Source: Nematopogon swammerdamellus
Lineage: Eukaryota; Arthropoda; Insecta; Lepidoptera; Adelidae
Direction of reading: 5' to 3'
DNA: 64,000 nucleotides
Assembly: GCA_946902875.1 (NCBI GenBank)
Contig: OX336343.1
Coordinates: 18,399,596 to 18,463,595 of the forward strand
The number at the start of each line of letters is the position of its first letter. The stretch's first letter is position 1. Shown piece after piece: positions 10,582 through 21,794 of this stretch. The notes beneath the pieces were generated by a model, which was given only the letters and a program-made list of their open reading frames with translations, ran no database searches and had not been told where the DNA came from. The position numbers and the translations under genes were made by a program.

Positions 10582-10920
10582 GTACCGTGTGGGTTCGGTA
10601 CTTAAAAAGAATAGCCCCACTGCATCTCTCCCCGTGCATGTCGTAAAAGGCGACTAAGGGATAAGGACAAGATGCCGTGCTAAAGGGCGACAGGCTCGCC
10701 ACCTCTCACCTTGGCACGGTACTTCCACCGAGTCATGCAGCAGGTGGGTCTTCGTGCCTTACTTGCTGCTTGATCGATTTAATCTTGTTCGAATACTTTG
10801 CGAAACGTGGTGGTCGGTGTTGTGCTGCAATTTACCAGAGTTCTTGCAGCACAACACCGATTACTCTGCTTACCCCGATTGTCGGGATTCAGCGTGTGTG
10901 ATATGTATGTATGTATGTAT
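10582..10920 (+). repeat. Leader-type SINE-like element with TATG tail
   Basis: It begins GTACCGTGTGGGTTCGGTAC, continues through CCCCACTGCATCTCTCCCC and GTCGTAAAAGGCGACTAAGG, and ends in a (GTAT)n tail. An internal hairpin (TCGGTGTTGTGCTGCAA at 10814-10830 against its exact complement at 10844-10860) is kept in the other copies at 15051, 29700, 43973 and 56150. No ORF and no clear A/B boxes are seen. Confidence 0.8.
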
Positions 10921-11388
10921 CCTATCATCAGAACTTGTCCGAATTTATATGGACCACGCCTAAGGTAAGTACCACCTTTCTAATAAAAAAGAATAATCGA
11001 AATAGGTCCAGGTAGTATATAATTTATCACTGAAAAAAAAATATTCCGACGAATTGTGAACTTACCTACTCCTTTTTTTGAAGTCGGTTAAAATTTTACT
11101 CACTCTAATATTGACCGTGTTAAGTGTCACAGGTTATGTCGAACTTTACCCACTAAATCCAAAGAGTGTAAAGCAGGTAGCAAGAATAGGGGGAATGTTT
11201 ATCTAATCTTTGAAAATAATATATCATGTAGTCTAATCAGGTGGTAGGCAGCAGACTAGTTAACCATAATTATTCTGATGGGCTCTAGGTGCAAACGATA
11301 TCAAGTAAGTGTGCAAAGGTTTCACAGTTTTATCTTTTAACTTAATCAGTTAAATTTTTTATCTAAACGTGTTTGAATGTTTTTTTTT

Positions 11389-11440
11389 TGTGGTGCGGAA
11401 ACCTCGGTGCGCGAGTCCGACTCGCACTTGGCCGGTTTTT
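11389..11440 (-). repeat. CCGGCCAAGTGCGAG-family element, end fragment
   Basis: On the minus strand it reads CCGGCCAAGTGCGAGTCGGA and then CTCGCGCACCGAGG, the conserved end also present at 16300-16350, 31313 and 53100-53136. Confidence 0.75.
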
Positions 11441-11805
11441 TTAAATGACTGTACGTCACGTGACGTGACCAACACACGGACGCGGACGGGGTATAGCTAT
11501 AGCGTGGTATCGCGCAGAGTTAGCACTGTGCTAACAAACAACACACGCAGTTTGCAACAGTATAGTGCGTCCAAGCCATTATGACGGGATCGGCGACTAA
11601 TGGAAATGATATCCAATAACCGTCCGTTCCACACAGACGCGCATGACAGAACATCATAGTCAAGCTTGAGTTTGTTTGAAGAGGATTGAGCTCATGGCTC
11701 CGACAGCACCTTCAATGATGGCAAACTGAGAAATGTCTGATTGGCATTGCCGGTGAGTTTTGTTCAAAGGTTTTGTTACCTACATTTCCTGTTGCCGAGG
11801 TTATT

Positions 11806-12200
11806 GTCAACCTCGGTAGCTCGTGGTGCGGTCGGTCGACTGTTGTTAAGCAACCCTGAGCGCGGTCAGTACTTGGATGGGTGACCGCTCGACCGTTGGA
11901 GGCTGACCGTGGTTAGGATTCCACGTAAAACTGTAGGTCTCTTCCCTTCTTACCGAGCTTCTTACCTTACTAGGTGGTGGTAGGGTTTATCTCGCCCGGG
12001 TTGGTAGGTACCACCGCAATGAATGAAACGTCGGTCGAAACGGCTATGTGAATAGTTCGTGTTTTCTTCCGTCCAGTTCAGTGTAGCCGACATGAAATGA
12101 AGAGAAGCACTGACATGACACCTAGTTCACCCGGTGTTATGGGCTGACATCACGGATGTTGTAGGTGATGTAGCCAACCGTGTCAGTTTCCATAAAAAAA
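11806..12200 (+). repeat. Full-length tRNA/5S composite SINE
   Basis: The head has a tRNA-like A box (CGGTAGCTCGTGG), then GTTAAGCAACCCTGAGCGCG and GGTCAGTACTTGGATGGGTG, which closely match the 5S rRNA internal control region. The tRNA-like B box is GTGGTTAGGATTCCAC. The body carries TACTAGGTGGTGGTAGGGTT and the tail ends CCATAAAAAAA. The length is about 395 bp. Both pol III promoter types are visible in one head. Confidence 0.9.
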
Positions 12201-12305
12201 CTCTAACTGCAGTGAGTTTATTAAAATGTTCCTTAGCAGAAAAGTAGTAGATAAATATGAGCAGTTAGTTGTAGGCGTAGGTAGATAGATACATTATGGT
12301 GAAGT

Positions 12306-12897
12306 TTTGCATTATTCCATTCCATCCAACTAGGGAAGCACAACTTTGACAAGGAGGCCAACAGAAGGATTCAGCTAGGCTGGGCGGCATTTGGGAAACT
12401 CCGCCACATCTTTTCATCCTCCATCCCACAGTCATTGAAGACGAAGGTCTTCAATCAGTGCGTTCTGCCGGTAATGACGTACGGAGCGGAAACGTGGACC
12501 CTGACGATGGGCCTGGTCCACAAATCGCTCAGCGAGCTATGGAAAGAGCAATGCTCGGCATTTCTTTGACCGATAAAATCCGTAACGACGTGATACGTCA
12601 AAGAACTAAGGTAGTCGACATTGCTAAGAAAATAAGCAAGCTGAAGTGGCAGTGGGCTGGGCACATCTGTCGTAGACCCGACAACCGATGGGGTAGACGG
12701 GTGCTCGAATGGAGGCCACGTACAAGCAAACGTAGCGTGGGACGCCCCCCGGCTAGGTGGACAGATGACCTAAAAAAGGTAGCCGGGAGTGGATGGATGA
12801 GAAGAGCGGAAGACCGCGTGTGGTGGCGTGCCTTGGGAGAGGCCTATGTCCAGCAGTGGACCGATACAGGCTGATGATGATGATGATTTGCATTATT
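12306..12897 (+). mobile_element. 5'-truncated RTE-like LINE with 11-bp TSD
   Basis: TTTGCATTATT occurs at 12306-12316 and again at 12887-12897, bracketing the insertion as a target-site duplication. The insert encodes the C-terminal part of a reverse transcriptase. The first part (MTYGAETWTLTMG region, about 12472-12510) is in one frame. After a frameshift near 12520 the second part (AQRAMERAMLG, LKWQWAGHICRR, SVGRPPARWTDD, AYVQQWTDTG) follows in another. The 3' end is a (TGA)n run. The long second-frame ORF at 12458-12874 belongs to this element, not to a host gene. Confidence 0.92.
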
Positions 12898-13093
12898 TTA
12901 GTAAAAGTGTAAACACCTACAGACGTTACATTATGTTGACAGCCGTTGCGGAATGCAATGGAATCGTGCGGGGGCGAAGCGGGCGACCATCAGCTAAGAC
13001 ATTTTATATTATGTCGAACGTGCGAAAGCTATTTTTTCTCAATGTCAATGCAATGTTGTCAAAACAACTAGGTAGGTACCTATGTAAGTTTTC

Positions 13094-13411
13094 TTTTATG
13101 GAAACTGACACGGTTTGCTACATCACCTACAACATCCGTGATGTCAGCTCATAACACCGTGTGAACTTGGTGCCACGTCAGTGCATCCCTTCGGTCGTGC
13201 CGGCTACACTGAACTGGGCGGAAAACACAAACTATTTACATAGCCGTTTCCACCGACCTTTCATTCAGTGCGGTGGTACCATCCCGGGCGGGTTAAACCC
13301 TACCACCTAGTAATATAAGACGGGAGTCATATCTCTTAGTCGCCTTTTACGACATACACGGGGAGAGATGCAGTGGGGCTATTCTTTTAAAGTACCGGCC
13401 CCACACGGTAC
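13094..13411 (-). repeat. Leader-bearing composite SINE lacking the tRNA/5S part
   Basis: On the minus strand the leader (GTACCGTGTGGGGCCGGTAC, CCCCACTGCATCTCTCCCC, GTCGTAAAAGGCGACTAAG) is joined directly to the SINE body (TACTAGGTGGTAGGGTTTAA) and the A tail. The copy at 43158-43460 has the same internal join. Confidence 0.85.
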
Positions 13412-13431
13412 AAGAAACATTTCCACTGTTA

Positions 13432-14035
13432 ATTCACAATACAAGAAATCCACGATAGGCGCGTGTAGATTTGGTAGCAATGTAGATTTTCTTTTTATGA
13501 AAACCAGCATGAGAAGCCGTTCCGAAAGACCAAAGTGTCAAAAATCTTGTTGCAATAATCGACATTCTAGTCAAATTCTACTTCACGTCGCGAAACTACG
13601 CACAGCGAGGTATTATTGGTGACTAATTGTTGATTTGACCCCAGTTTGAAAGTAGCTAAGTAGGTAGAACATTGAAACACACTGGCCGGTGGATTTATAG
13701 GGACACCGTGTTCGAGACTGCTTTAATTGAAGCGGGTGAAATTTGTATTTGCTTCGTTAAAAACATAAAGGAGTTAAAAACAGCGAATTATCAAAGTTAT
13801 TCAACCGTGTGTTCGCGTGGGTTCGTAGTTCGTACACACGAGGCAGGCGTTTCATGTCGTGCGCTGAGTTAGTTATGGCTAGGGTTGGGACTTGGGTGGG
13901 TTAGGGTGCCTAGCCTAGGTACTTACCTAACGTCGGGTCGGGTCAATCGTGTGTGAGAGGCTCGGTCGGGGTGCAAAATGTCAACGATGAAATATTAACC
14001 GCTGACAACAAAATGTGTCCCCGACGAGCAGCATA
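13432..14035. other. Intergenic, nothing recognised
   Basis: Short open frames only, and no motif or repeat was recognised. Confidence 0.4.
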
Positions 14036-14440
14036 TAAGCAGCGGGTGGCCGAGTGGTTTGGGCATCGGCTGCTGATGCGAGAGGTCCGAGATTCAAATC
14101 CGGTCGGCATGTACCAATGAGTTTTTTCTGACGAAAAAAATTACGTGCATATCTACACCTGCTGCTTCACGGTTCGGAACCGGTGTAAAACTTGTAGGTG
14201 CCTTCCCTTGCCCATTACTACGTGGTAGGCTCAAATTGTAGCCGACTGGGTTGGTACCACCGTACTGGATGTAAGATGGCCGCATGGCCTCGGTTGTGTT
14301 CTCCTCTAGTCCAGTATAGCCAGCAATCCAGGGAAGTTTCCGGTATGACACCTACCTTCTCGGTGGTGATATTGGCTGGTCAGAGCATGTTCTTTGGCCC
14401 CTCTGACTCAGCCACCCATACCGGATTACAAAAAATATAT
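14036..14440 (+). repeat. SINE with tRNA-Ser-like head
   Basis: The head GTGGCCGAGTGGTTTGGGCA is an A box, CGGCTGCTGATGCG resembles a Ser(GCT)-type anticodon arm, and GAGATTCAAATCC is the B box. The variable arm is reduced. The body shares GTAAAACT-TGTAGG, TGGTAGGCTC and GGGTTGGTACCACCG with the composite SINE, but has its own 3' half (CTCTAGTCCAGTATAGCCAG, TCGGTGGTGATATTGGCTGG) and an A/T tail. Confidence 0.88.
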
Positions 14441-15050
14441 ATATACCTACCTACTTAGTCGATGCCGACGACGACGCGACGCACGCACGTACGGACGAAC
14501 GTGATACTCTGGCTTTAGCTCCAAAGGCTTTGTAATTTCGCACTGTTGAAAGATACAAAAAATTGTACTTCTGTGGTGGATTCATAAACTATGTATCGTA
14601 TTAATTGTTGTCAGTCGCGGAGCATAATATTATTGCGTGTGGTGTCAAGTCAACGCTCACGCCCGCCACGGCATGTTACAGCGTGCTAATTACCTCTGAC
14701 TACCTAGTACCTAGCCCCGCGTCTGTTTGCTGAAGACTTATTATGATAGCTGAATTTATTTGATTGCATTTACGCAGATTACATTCAAGTATTTATTCTG
14801 CAGAATGTGATTACATTAATGCATAAGCTGAATGACTTCACACGCATTCGGTTTTTATCATGAAACCTAGTTTTATATTCTCTTTAGCAATAGATATTTA
14901 CAATTGTTCAAGATCTGTCTCACTGACACGCAATGTTGTTATTCAATAAAATAACTGTCGTAATGTAATCTCTTAATAATATGTTAGTTGAAACTCAATG
15001 TTTTCTAATACACAAATTGCAAGACGTCTGATATGTATATGTACTCTATT
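14441..15050. other. Intergenic, nothing recognised
   Basis: Contains a GACGACGACG-rich patch near 14465 and otherwise AT-rich sequence. No gene was seen. Confidence 0.4.
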
Positions 15051-15307
15051 ATACATACATACATACATTCATACATACCACACGCAGTATCCCGACAATC
15101 GGGTTAAGCTGAGTAATAGGTGTTGTGCTGCAAACACTCTTGTTAATTACAGCACAACACCGACCACCACGTTTAGCACAATGTATTAGGTCAATATAAC
15201 TATCAAGCAGCAAGTAAGGTACAAAGACCCACCTGCCTGCTGCATGGCTCGGTGGAAAGACCGAGCGAAGGTAAGAGGTGGCTAACCTGTCGCACTTTTA
15301 CACAGCA
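15051..15307 (-). repeat. Leader-type SINE-like element (TATG tail)
   Basis: An inverted copy of the element at 10582-10920. It starts at a (CATA)n run and contains CCCGACAATCGGG and the GGTGTTGTGCTG hairpin with its complement. The leader end is lost. Confidence 0.75.
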
Positions 15308-15438
15308 CACTGGTAAACGTAAAATTTAGTTACCATTCGATGCCCACGATATTGTTTATTTGTTTATTGCTTATTTAGCATCTATTGGCAGTACCTTGGG
15401 CAGTACACTGCGCTCAGATTTGTCATATTTACATTGTA

Positions 15439-15500
15439 ACATTCCGCCAGTTCGATTATCACAGCGAAGAAGAACTGATAAGAAACTTCACTGGAATTTT
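15439..15500 (+). repeat. Short dispersed repeat shared with 9181-9225
   Basis: CCGCCAGTTCGATTATCACA and then GAAGAAGAACTG-TAAGAAACTTCACTGG match 9182-9230. The parent element is unknown. Confidence 0.7.
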
Positions 15501-16050
15501 TTTCAATTGTGTGTACCTAAACTATCTTTGAGGAAATATAGTGGACACGGCAAATTACTTTAAGTAGGTATAAAGCATTCGGGCCATTTTAAAGGAAATT
15601 GCCTGATAGGTAAACTGGGTTAACCCAAGGAATAAAGAAATCTGCGTGTCGCTGGTGGCGCCGCGCCGGTCAAGTGTGGGTTAACCCCTGAGTTCAAAAT
15701 ATAGACTGAGTCAAACGTCCTTCCTTGGTTGGACACACAAACATAAAATAAATATAGACAAGGACTATTTCTCTCTACTACCTACGTAGGCGGTAGGCGT
15801 ATTTGAAATAGTTTCCTTCCTTCACTGAATCATGAAATGACGCTTGGCTATTACAAATTAGTCACATTTTCCTTGTTACATCCTCATAATATAAATTAAA
15901 TAGATGTTTGTTGATATACTTCGTGATTAGAGAATGGTTTACATTACTTCTGTCTTTCTTGATATCCGAGGCAGCAAAAAGTAGAGTTTGCTCTCTCGGA
16001 ATCCTCGATGGTGGACATTGAGGAAACATTATTAAACATATTTTTAGGGT

Positions 16051-16350
16051 TTCGAATCCACACGAAAGCCTATTACTAAGCCTTCGCCGTATGTCTGTTT
16101 GCATGTCCGTCCGTCCGTCCTAGGGCTGCATCGTTTGAAACGTAATAGGTAGCCAAAATTAAAAAGTTAAGGGGTCCTCACACAATAAACGTGCTAAGAA
16201 TCGATTAGTACATATTAAAGCTACTAAATAATAGATGGCGACACAGGTATTTATAACAAACTATATAGACGAATGTAGTTTTTTGACAGGTATGGGGATC
16301 TACGGACCTCTCCGTGCGCGAGTAAAACTCGCACTTGACCGATTTTTTAT
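16051..16350 (-). repeat. CCGGCCAAGTGCGAG-family element, internally decayed
   Basis: It runs from the CCTATTACTAAGCCTTCGCC and GTCCGTCCGTCC block to ACTCGCACTTGACCGATTTT. The better copy at 52789-53136 has the same order of motifs. Confidence 0.75.
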
Positions 16351-16481
16351 TGTTTCATTTTAGAAACCTTGCATGCAATAAACGAGATTAGAAAACACCA
16401 CACATAATCTACTACACATTCCCTGCATACTATAGCATTAATTATTGGAAGATAGAACCTAAATTTCATATTTATTTGTTT

Positions 16482-16900
16482 ATGGAAACCCACTGGGTTG
16501 TCACCATCCATGATGTCAGCCCACAGAGCATGAAATGCGCGCGCCCCTCCTAGAGGCGCCCTGAGCGCGATTTCTCTACAACGCCGTTGAAGCCTGTGGG
16601 CGTGGCCTATGACTTACATATGTGTGTTGTGCGTGTGCATTTGTTTTGTGCGTGTGCCTAACTTGCTCCTCTTTGTGTGTAGTGTCGATACTAGCACACA
16701 CACACACATACGAAGCGCTAGCAGCACTGCGTGTAGTTTTTGGGTTTCAAATATTATCGCTTAGGGCGTCTCTAGTAGGGGGCGCGCGCGGTAGGTATTT
16801 GATGCTCTGTGTGTCAGCCCATAACACCTTGGTGAAGAGGATGCCATGAGGGGTGCCATGTCAATGCTTCCCTTTGGTCGTGCCCGCTATCACAGAAGAG
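16482..16900 (-). repeat. Composite SINE 3' end split by other sequence
   Basis: Fragments at 16482-16540 (CATGATGTCAGCCCA) and 16818-16900 (GTCAGCCCATAACACC, GCCATGTCAATGCTTCCC) are both minus-strand SINE ends. A (CA)n-containing segment of about 280 bp lies between them. Whether this is one split copy or two copies is unclear. Confidence 0.55.
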
Positions 16901-17049
16901 AGATATTGAACTAGGTACTGAGATATTGAGATACATTGAACTGGACGTTATCCAAAGTAATATAATAACATTTTGGAGATCAAATGTATTGCGATACAAT
17001 GTGGGAATGCGGCTAGTGTCCTTAGAACACTCCACTTCATCCCCAATCC

Positions 17050-17200
17050 AAATTGACTGACATTTTTCAAAAGGGGCGTGAAAAGGCTCCTATCATGCCG
17101 GCATGGTATTGGCAATCCCCATGGATCACAAATGTCCATGGGCACCGTTAGACACATACTTGTAGGTGAAGCAATGCCACATGTCGCGCTATTCAGAAAA
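17050..17200 (-). repeat. Dispersed retroelement fragment
   Basis: Inverted partner of 9940-10070. It shares GGGGCGTGAAA, CATGCCGGCATGG, AATCCCCATGGAT and CAATGCCACATGTCGCGC. Confidence 0.6.
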
Positions 17201-17464
17201 AAATAGTATACCTAGCTGACTGGAGTGGCTGAGCTCGATGTTAGAAAATCAGTCGCAGTCAGTTTCGCCTCTAAGGAGTCACCGACCGAACCGACTTGTT
17301 GGCGGACATATCTCCGGAGAAAGAACACTTAACAGCTACCTATTTGTATGTGCGTGAATGCAGCAGTAAGTAGAGAAAATGTTCGCCGGAAATCCGTTCT
17401 GCACTTAGCAATATATTATTATCTATATACGTTCACTTAGTCAGTAAAACAAAGTAGATAAGAT

Positions 17465-17640
17465 ATTTAGTGGACAGGAAAACGAAGTGTGGGAAGAGCA
17501 CCCGCCAGGTGGGACGACGACACCAAGTACATCGGCGGAAAGCAGTGGCTACGTACAGCCGAAGGCCGGCAGGACTGGATGAGAATTGGAGAGGCATATT
17601 TCCAGCAGTGGACGCATACAATGACCGATATTTATGTAAT
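17465..17640 (+). pseudogene. RTE-like LINE 3' coding fragment
   Basis: It encodes GRAPARWDDDTKYIGGKQW and then GEAYFQQWTHT, the C-terminal block of RTE-like reverse transcriptases also seen at 12317-12886. Only this last part survives. Sequence to about 17950 continues open in places and ends in AATAAAAGTAATAAAG, possibly a fused 3' end. Confidence 0.7.
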
Positions 17641-18117
17641 TTCACCGTCGACTCTTCCCGCGCCGCCGCAGGGGCTCCGAAGGGAAGTCGCGGAGGCACT
17701 CAAACACTCAAAGTAGTATACTTGAAGGATCAGTTTGAGGTCTCTCCTTTGCTGTGGAGACAGAGCTGTGGCCACGGCATGGCATGGAAGTGCCGCCGTG
17801 TCGTCGTCTCGTCGCGTTTTTCCGTCATCGGACAACTGCAACGGCTCCCACCTATGATGGAAGATTTCTATTATATTTAATTACTTTCTTTCTTTTATTG
17901 TATTTAAAATACCAATGTTATTGTAAAATTTTAATAAAAGTAATAAAGTACCTACTCGCAAATACGAAAAATTTATAATTTTGCTTGCAGCATAAATATT
18001 ATCTTCATTCAAGAATGCCAGACTGTGTTACGTAACCGCTCCAAAGAAGGGGCTCCAATCACCAATAATATTTATGCACTATGAATTTTTAAACGCAATC
18101 GAAGCTAGAAATTCATT

Positions 18118-18260
18118 ATGGAATGGTGTCGCGGTACGCCGCAAGATGGCAGCGGCGGCGGCGGGCGCCTCCTGTCAAGGCCCCTCGCGCACGTCAAGTT
18201 GACTTATTCGACTGAATAAATACTTACATGTGAATTTAGCGAGTGGTTGCATAAGGAATA
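18118..18260. other. Small GC-rich patch
   Basis: Contains (GGC)n with AAGATGGCAGCGGCGG and a 20-codon open frame. It could be a promoter or noncoding exon. There is no further support. Confidence 0.15.
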
Positions 18261-18676
18261 GCTCACCTGCGATTCTAACCACTGTCACACCTTATTTTGG
18301 ATGAATTCTGGCGGCGAAAACTTCAATCAAATTAAAAAACTTCAAATGGAAAGTTGGTTTTCAATTCCGGCCCAAAGGACCATGAAGTTTTCCGCCTTGT
18401 CTATCCTTAGTATTTTGGTCACTGCGCGTGCGCCAGCCACGGAATGGTGGCAGCCCTGTCGCAGCCATTCCCGAATGAACTTCCCTTTTCTTTTACAGCA
18501 TCGTTGGTGGCACCTTCCGTGATAAATCGACGACGTAAGTATAGTCCGCGCGCCTACTCCGCGGAATCGCTGGCTGTGGAAATAAATTTATCATATAATT
18601 TTTATATTATAAATTAGTATAATATTATATAGTATAATCACCACAAAATGTGATTTTTTTCAGTATTTTGTAGTAT

Positions 18677-18727
18677 TTTTAGGTACTACCAACGCGGGTC
18701 ATGAAAAGGCACATTGGTAGTACCTAA
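18677..18727. repeat. Short perfect hairpin
   Basis: TTTAGGTACTACCAA and its exact complement TTGGTAGTACCTAAA are separated by about 21 nt. A structural element of unknown role. Confidence 0.8.
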
Positions 18728-19099
18728 AGGTTCAATTTTGCATTTTATAATAGGTACGCGGTTTCGCATCGCGTGTTTAGGGTTTTTACCTTTTTGCTCA
18801 CAGCTCAGGCCGCCGATGACGTAGCGTTATGTTATGATTTATATATTTAGCCTATAAACCGTCTTGAGAAGTGACAGTATGTATTAGTGAAAACCGTATG
18901 TAAGTAAATGGACAAAGTGGTTCTCGAGTTATAAGGATATGAATATATTGATTTCGTTTTATTTATTAGGATTTAATTGCATTGGTTTTACATTGATAAA
19001 AATAACCCACCCGGATTGGTGATGTTTACTGCTTTACCCTTTATTACGAGTATTGACCCTGCTCATGGAATATAGATTTATGCATAGTACTAGTACTTA

Positions 19100-19563
19100 T
19101 ACAGGATCTATCAGGATAGGTTTTCGAAACTTCAGGGTTCGAAAGGGGCCAATATTTGAAGACGAAAAGCTGTGTAACTTTTCCCAGATTCGATAATTTT
19201 ACAGTACTTTTTGGTGAAAATCTATTCTTCAAGATTTGGTGGATGGTTAACGTCCGCCTTTATTAAATAAAAAATAAATTCTAACTCATGAATAAAAATG
19301 GGTAGGTTGCACACATAACTAGTACAATTGAACTGCGTGTAGGTAAATTCCAAACACTGAAAGTTCTATGACCTCAAAAGAAAAAGAGGACTGAATTAGT
19401 TCACTGCACTCTCCAGTCTCACTGTCCATCGAGTTTTTATTACAATTTCCAACTTTTGTATGACAAAAAAAAACAACGGAATTTCGATTTGAGTGATAAG
19501 GTTTTTAATAATGAGAACTTTCTATTCCTGAAGTTTCTCAAACCTATCCTGATACAACCTGTA
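19100..19563. mobile_element. Non-autonomous DNA transposon with about 40-bp TIRs
   Basis: The left end TACAGGATCTATCAGGATAG and right end (complement TACAGGTTGTATCAGGATAG) continue through GAAACTTCAGG. The flanks TAGTACTTA (19091-19099) and TAGTACCTA (19564-19572) look like a 9-bp target duplication with one change, but a TA target is also possible. No transposase is present. Confidence 0.75.
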
Positions 19564-19785
19564 TAGTACCTACATGAAAATAGTATAGTATATAACATGT
19601 ACTTACGTATGTACGTATCTCGTGAGCTAGGTGCCTAGATGAGATTGTCGTGACGATGTGTTGTTAGCACTTGGGTACCGAAATAGTACCTGTTGACGTG
19701 TTCGTATTTTATTTCGTTTTCAATGCCTGTACGAATATTGTACACTGAATGTTTTCTTGGAGAAAATTAACTTTTATTCAGTACT

Positions 19786-20285
19786 AGCTTTAGCCCGCGG
19801 CTTCGCTCGCGGTAGACTCGGCTTAATAGCAAATCCGATCAGAGGCGGACTAGCAGCCTTAGCCGCCCTAGGCCGTTTAGTACCAGCCGCCCCAATTCAA
19901 TGCAGCCGCCCCTTTCAAGTTTACAGCATAGATACAAATGTGAAGTTCTACGGAAATCAGTATTGCGTTCGGTTAACCTGCCAGAAATATATCATTTCTC
20001 GGTTTATTTTACATATAGCAAAAGTATTTTTTATAAGTTTTGCGGCAATATTGACCTTATCGTCATAGCTAAATTATTTTGTCCGCGTAAATAGTGCGTC
20101 GTCTCCGCCGCCGCCGCCGCGCCCACCACTCCCGCACGTCGCACGCACTTGCTCCGGCCGGCACACTTTCTATTCTGTACCTGCGCTCACCGCATCCAGC
20201 AGCAGGTACAGTTTGGCCGCCCTTAATATCTGGCCGCCCTAGGCCCGGGCCTAGTCGGCCTTAAGGCGGTGACAAACGCCAAATA
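19786..20285 (+). repeat. Dispersed element beginning GCCCGCGGCTTCGCTCGCGG
   Basis: The GGCTTCGCTCGCGGTAGACT start is shared with 40332 and 47028. Its inner and end parts (AGAGGCGGACT, CCTTAAGGC-GTGACAAACGCC) recur inverted near 29300-29365. It includes a GC-rich (CCG)n core at 20105-20160. Confidence 0.55.
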
Positions 20286-20819
20286 CGCAAAACATGCAAA
20301 AAGTGCGACAAAGAAGGTCCAAAACTGACCAATTGACACACATTCAGAAAATTAAAAAAATACCAACCTATATTTTGGTTCCTTACCAACAAAGTGCATT
20401 GCTGGTTTTTTTAATAATGAGTAAAAGTAAGTAATAAACATAAAATTAAAAATATATAAAAAAAGCATGAATTTTTGAAAATCTGAGTATGTGTGTATTA
20501 TTACAATTTTACAATACCACCGATTCAAAGGTCACAAAGCTCTGAGAAAACTCTATTCAATTTTTTTTATTATTTTATCCACGAAAGGAGATAAAAATAA
20601 AAAACAAAAAACGCCTACATGAAATTATTGACGTAATTCTTCAGTCGGAAGGGTAAAATTTTTGCCTTCGTCAATTTAGCAGGCACTTCAATACTAGATA
20701 CAATTTTAGTTCCGGGCTCGCTTGCTCGCTCCTGCCCTGCTGCGCCCGCGTGTCGGTCGTCATTTCTGTCTTCTGTGTTTGGATCGAATGGAAAAAAGAT
20801 AGGTGGTTAGGTATATTTG
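20286..20819. other. Intergenic, AT-rich, nothing recognised
   Basis: A-rich runs and a small GC-rich patch near 20715-20750. No gene was seen. Confidence 0.4.
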
Positions 20820-21205
20820 TACCGTGTGGGATGGTAATTTAAAATAATAGCCCCACTGCATCTCTCCCCGTGCATGTCGTAAAAGGCGACTGAGGGATTT
20901 TTTTATGTAAACTGACACAGTTTGCTATATCACCTATAACATCCGTGATGTCAGCCCATAACACCGGGTGAACTTAGGTGCCATGTCAGTGCTTCCCTTT
21001 GGTCGTGCCGGCTACACTAAACTGGACGGAAAATACAAACTATTTCGGGATATGACTCCCTTCTTTTTTTCCGTCCAGTTCAGTGAAGCCGGTACGACCG
21101 AAGAAAAGCTCTGACATAGCACCTACTTCACCAGTTGTTACGAGCTGACATCTCGGATGTTGTATTGTAGGTGATGTTGCCACCGTGTCATTTTCCGTAC
21201 CAGTA
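20820..21205. repeat. SINE leader followed by two SINE ends head to head
   Basis: A leader fragment (20820-20900, +) is followed by a minus-strand SINE 3' part (20907-21050) and a plus-strand SINE 3' part (21068-21205, TTCCGTCCAGTTCAGTG). The result is an inverted pair around 21060. Confidence 0.7.
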
Positions 21206-21794
21206 TACAGTACGACCGTATCAGTAATATCTCTCTTCTGTGGTATCTATCAGTATACGCTCCGGTACGTAACTTGACGGGGCGTTATATGCATGGCTTT
21301 CGTTGGTATAACCACAGAATAACTAATAGGTACTGTGGTATAACCATAGAATACTTATAATACTGGCGTATAGAAGCGACGCTCCGCCTCGAAGCGAGTT
21401 TGCTTCCCCCCGCGCCCCGCAGCCCGCGAGCGCTGTCTGGTCGACTTCTGGCGGACGGCTAGTCAGGCTGGCACCGACTGTCGAGAGGAGAGCGAGCGCA
21501 CCTTCGAGAGGGAGTAGTAGCTACTTACACGTACGCGCGCGGTTCTTTCGCACTCACAGCACAGAACAACGATCGGGCCGGCCGCGCCCGCGCGCGCGGT
21601 GGACTTCAAACCTCCTTGTTCGCACTTACTTAGAGATGCAAGGCGCAATTTTGCACAAAAATTTCACTTGAAATTTTGCAGTGAAATTTTGCACTTTCTG
21701 CAAAATTACTGTGAAATTTTCATTCTTATGTGAAATAATGAAATTTATGTTACACAAATCAGATATCAATTTGGTTTCTTATTCTTCTTCTTGA

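Noticed and set aside
11830..11930. A 5S rRNA gene
   Set aside because: Only the internal control-region part is present, embedded in a SINE head and repeated in every copy; the 5S ends are absent.
12458..12874. A 138-codon ORF as a host gene
   Set aside because: It is the RTE-like LINE C-terminus inside an insertion with TSD.
18480..18535. A small exon between TTTTCTTTTACAG and GTAAGT
   Set aside because: Only about 38 bp, no frame or family support, and no neighbouring exons.
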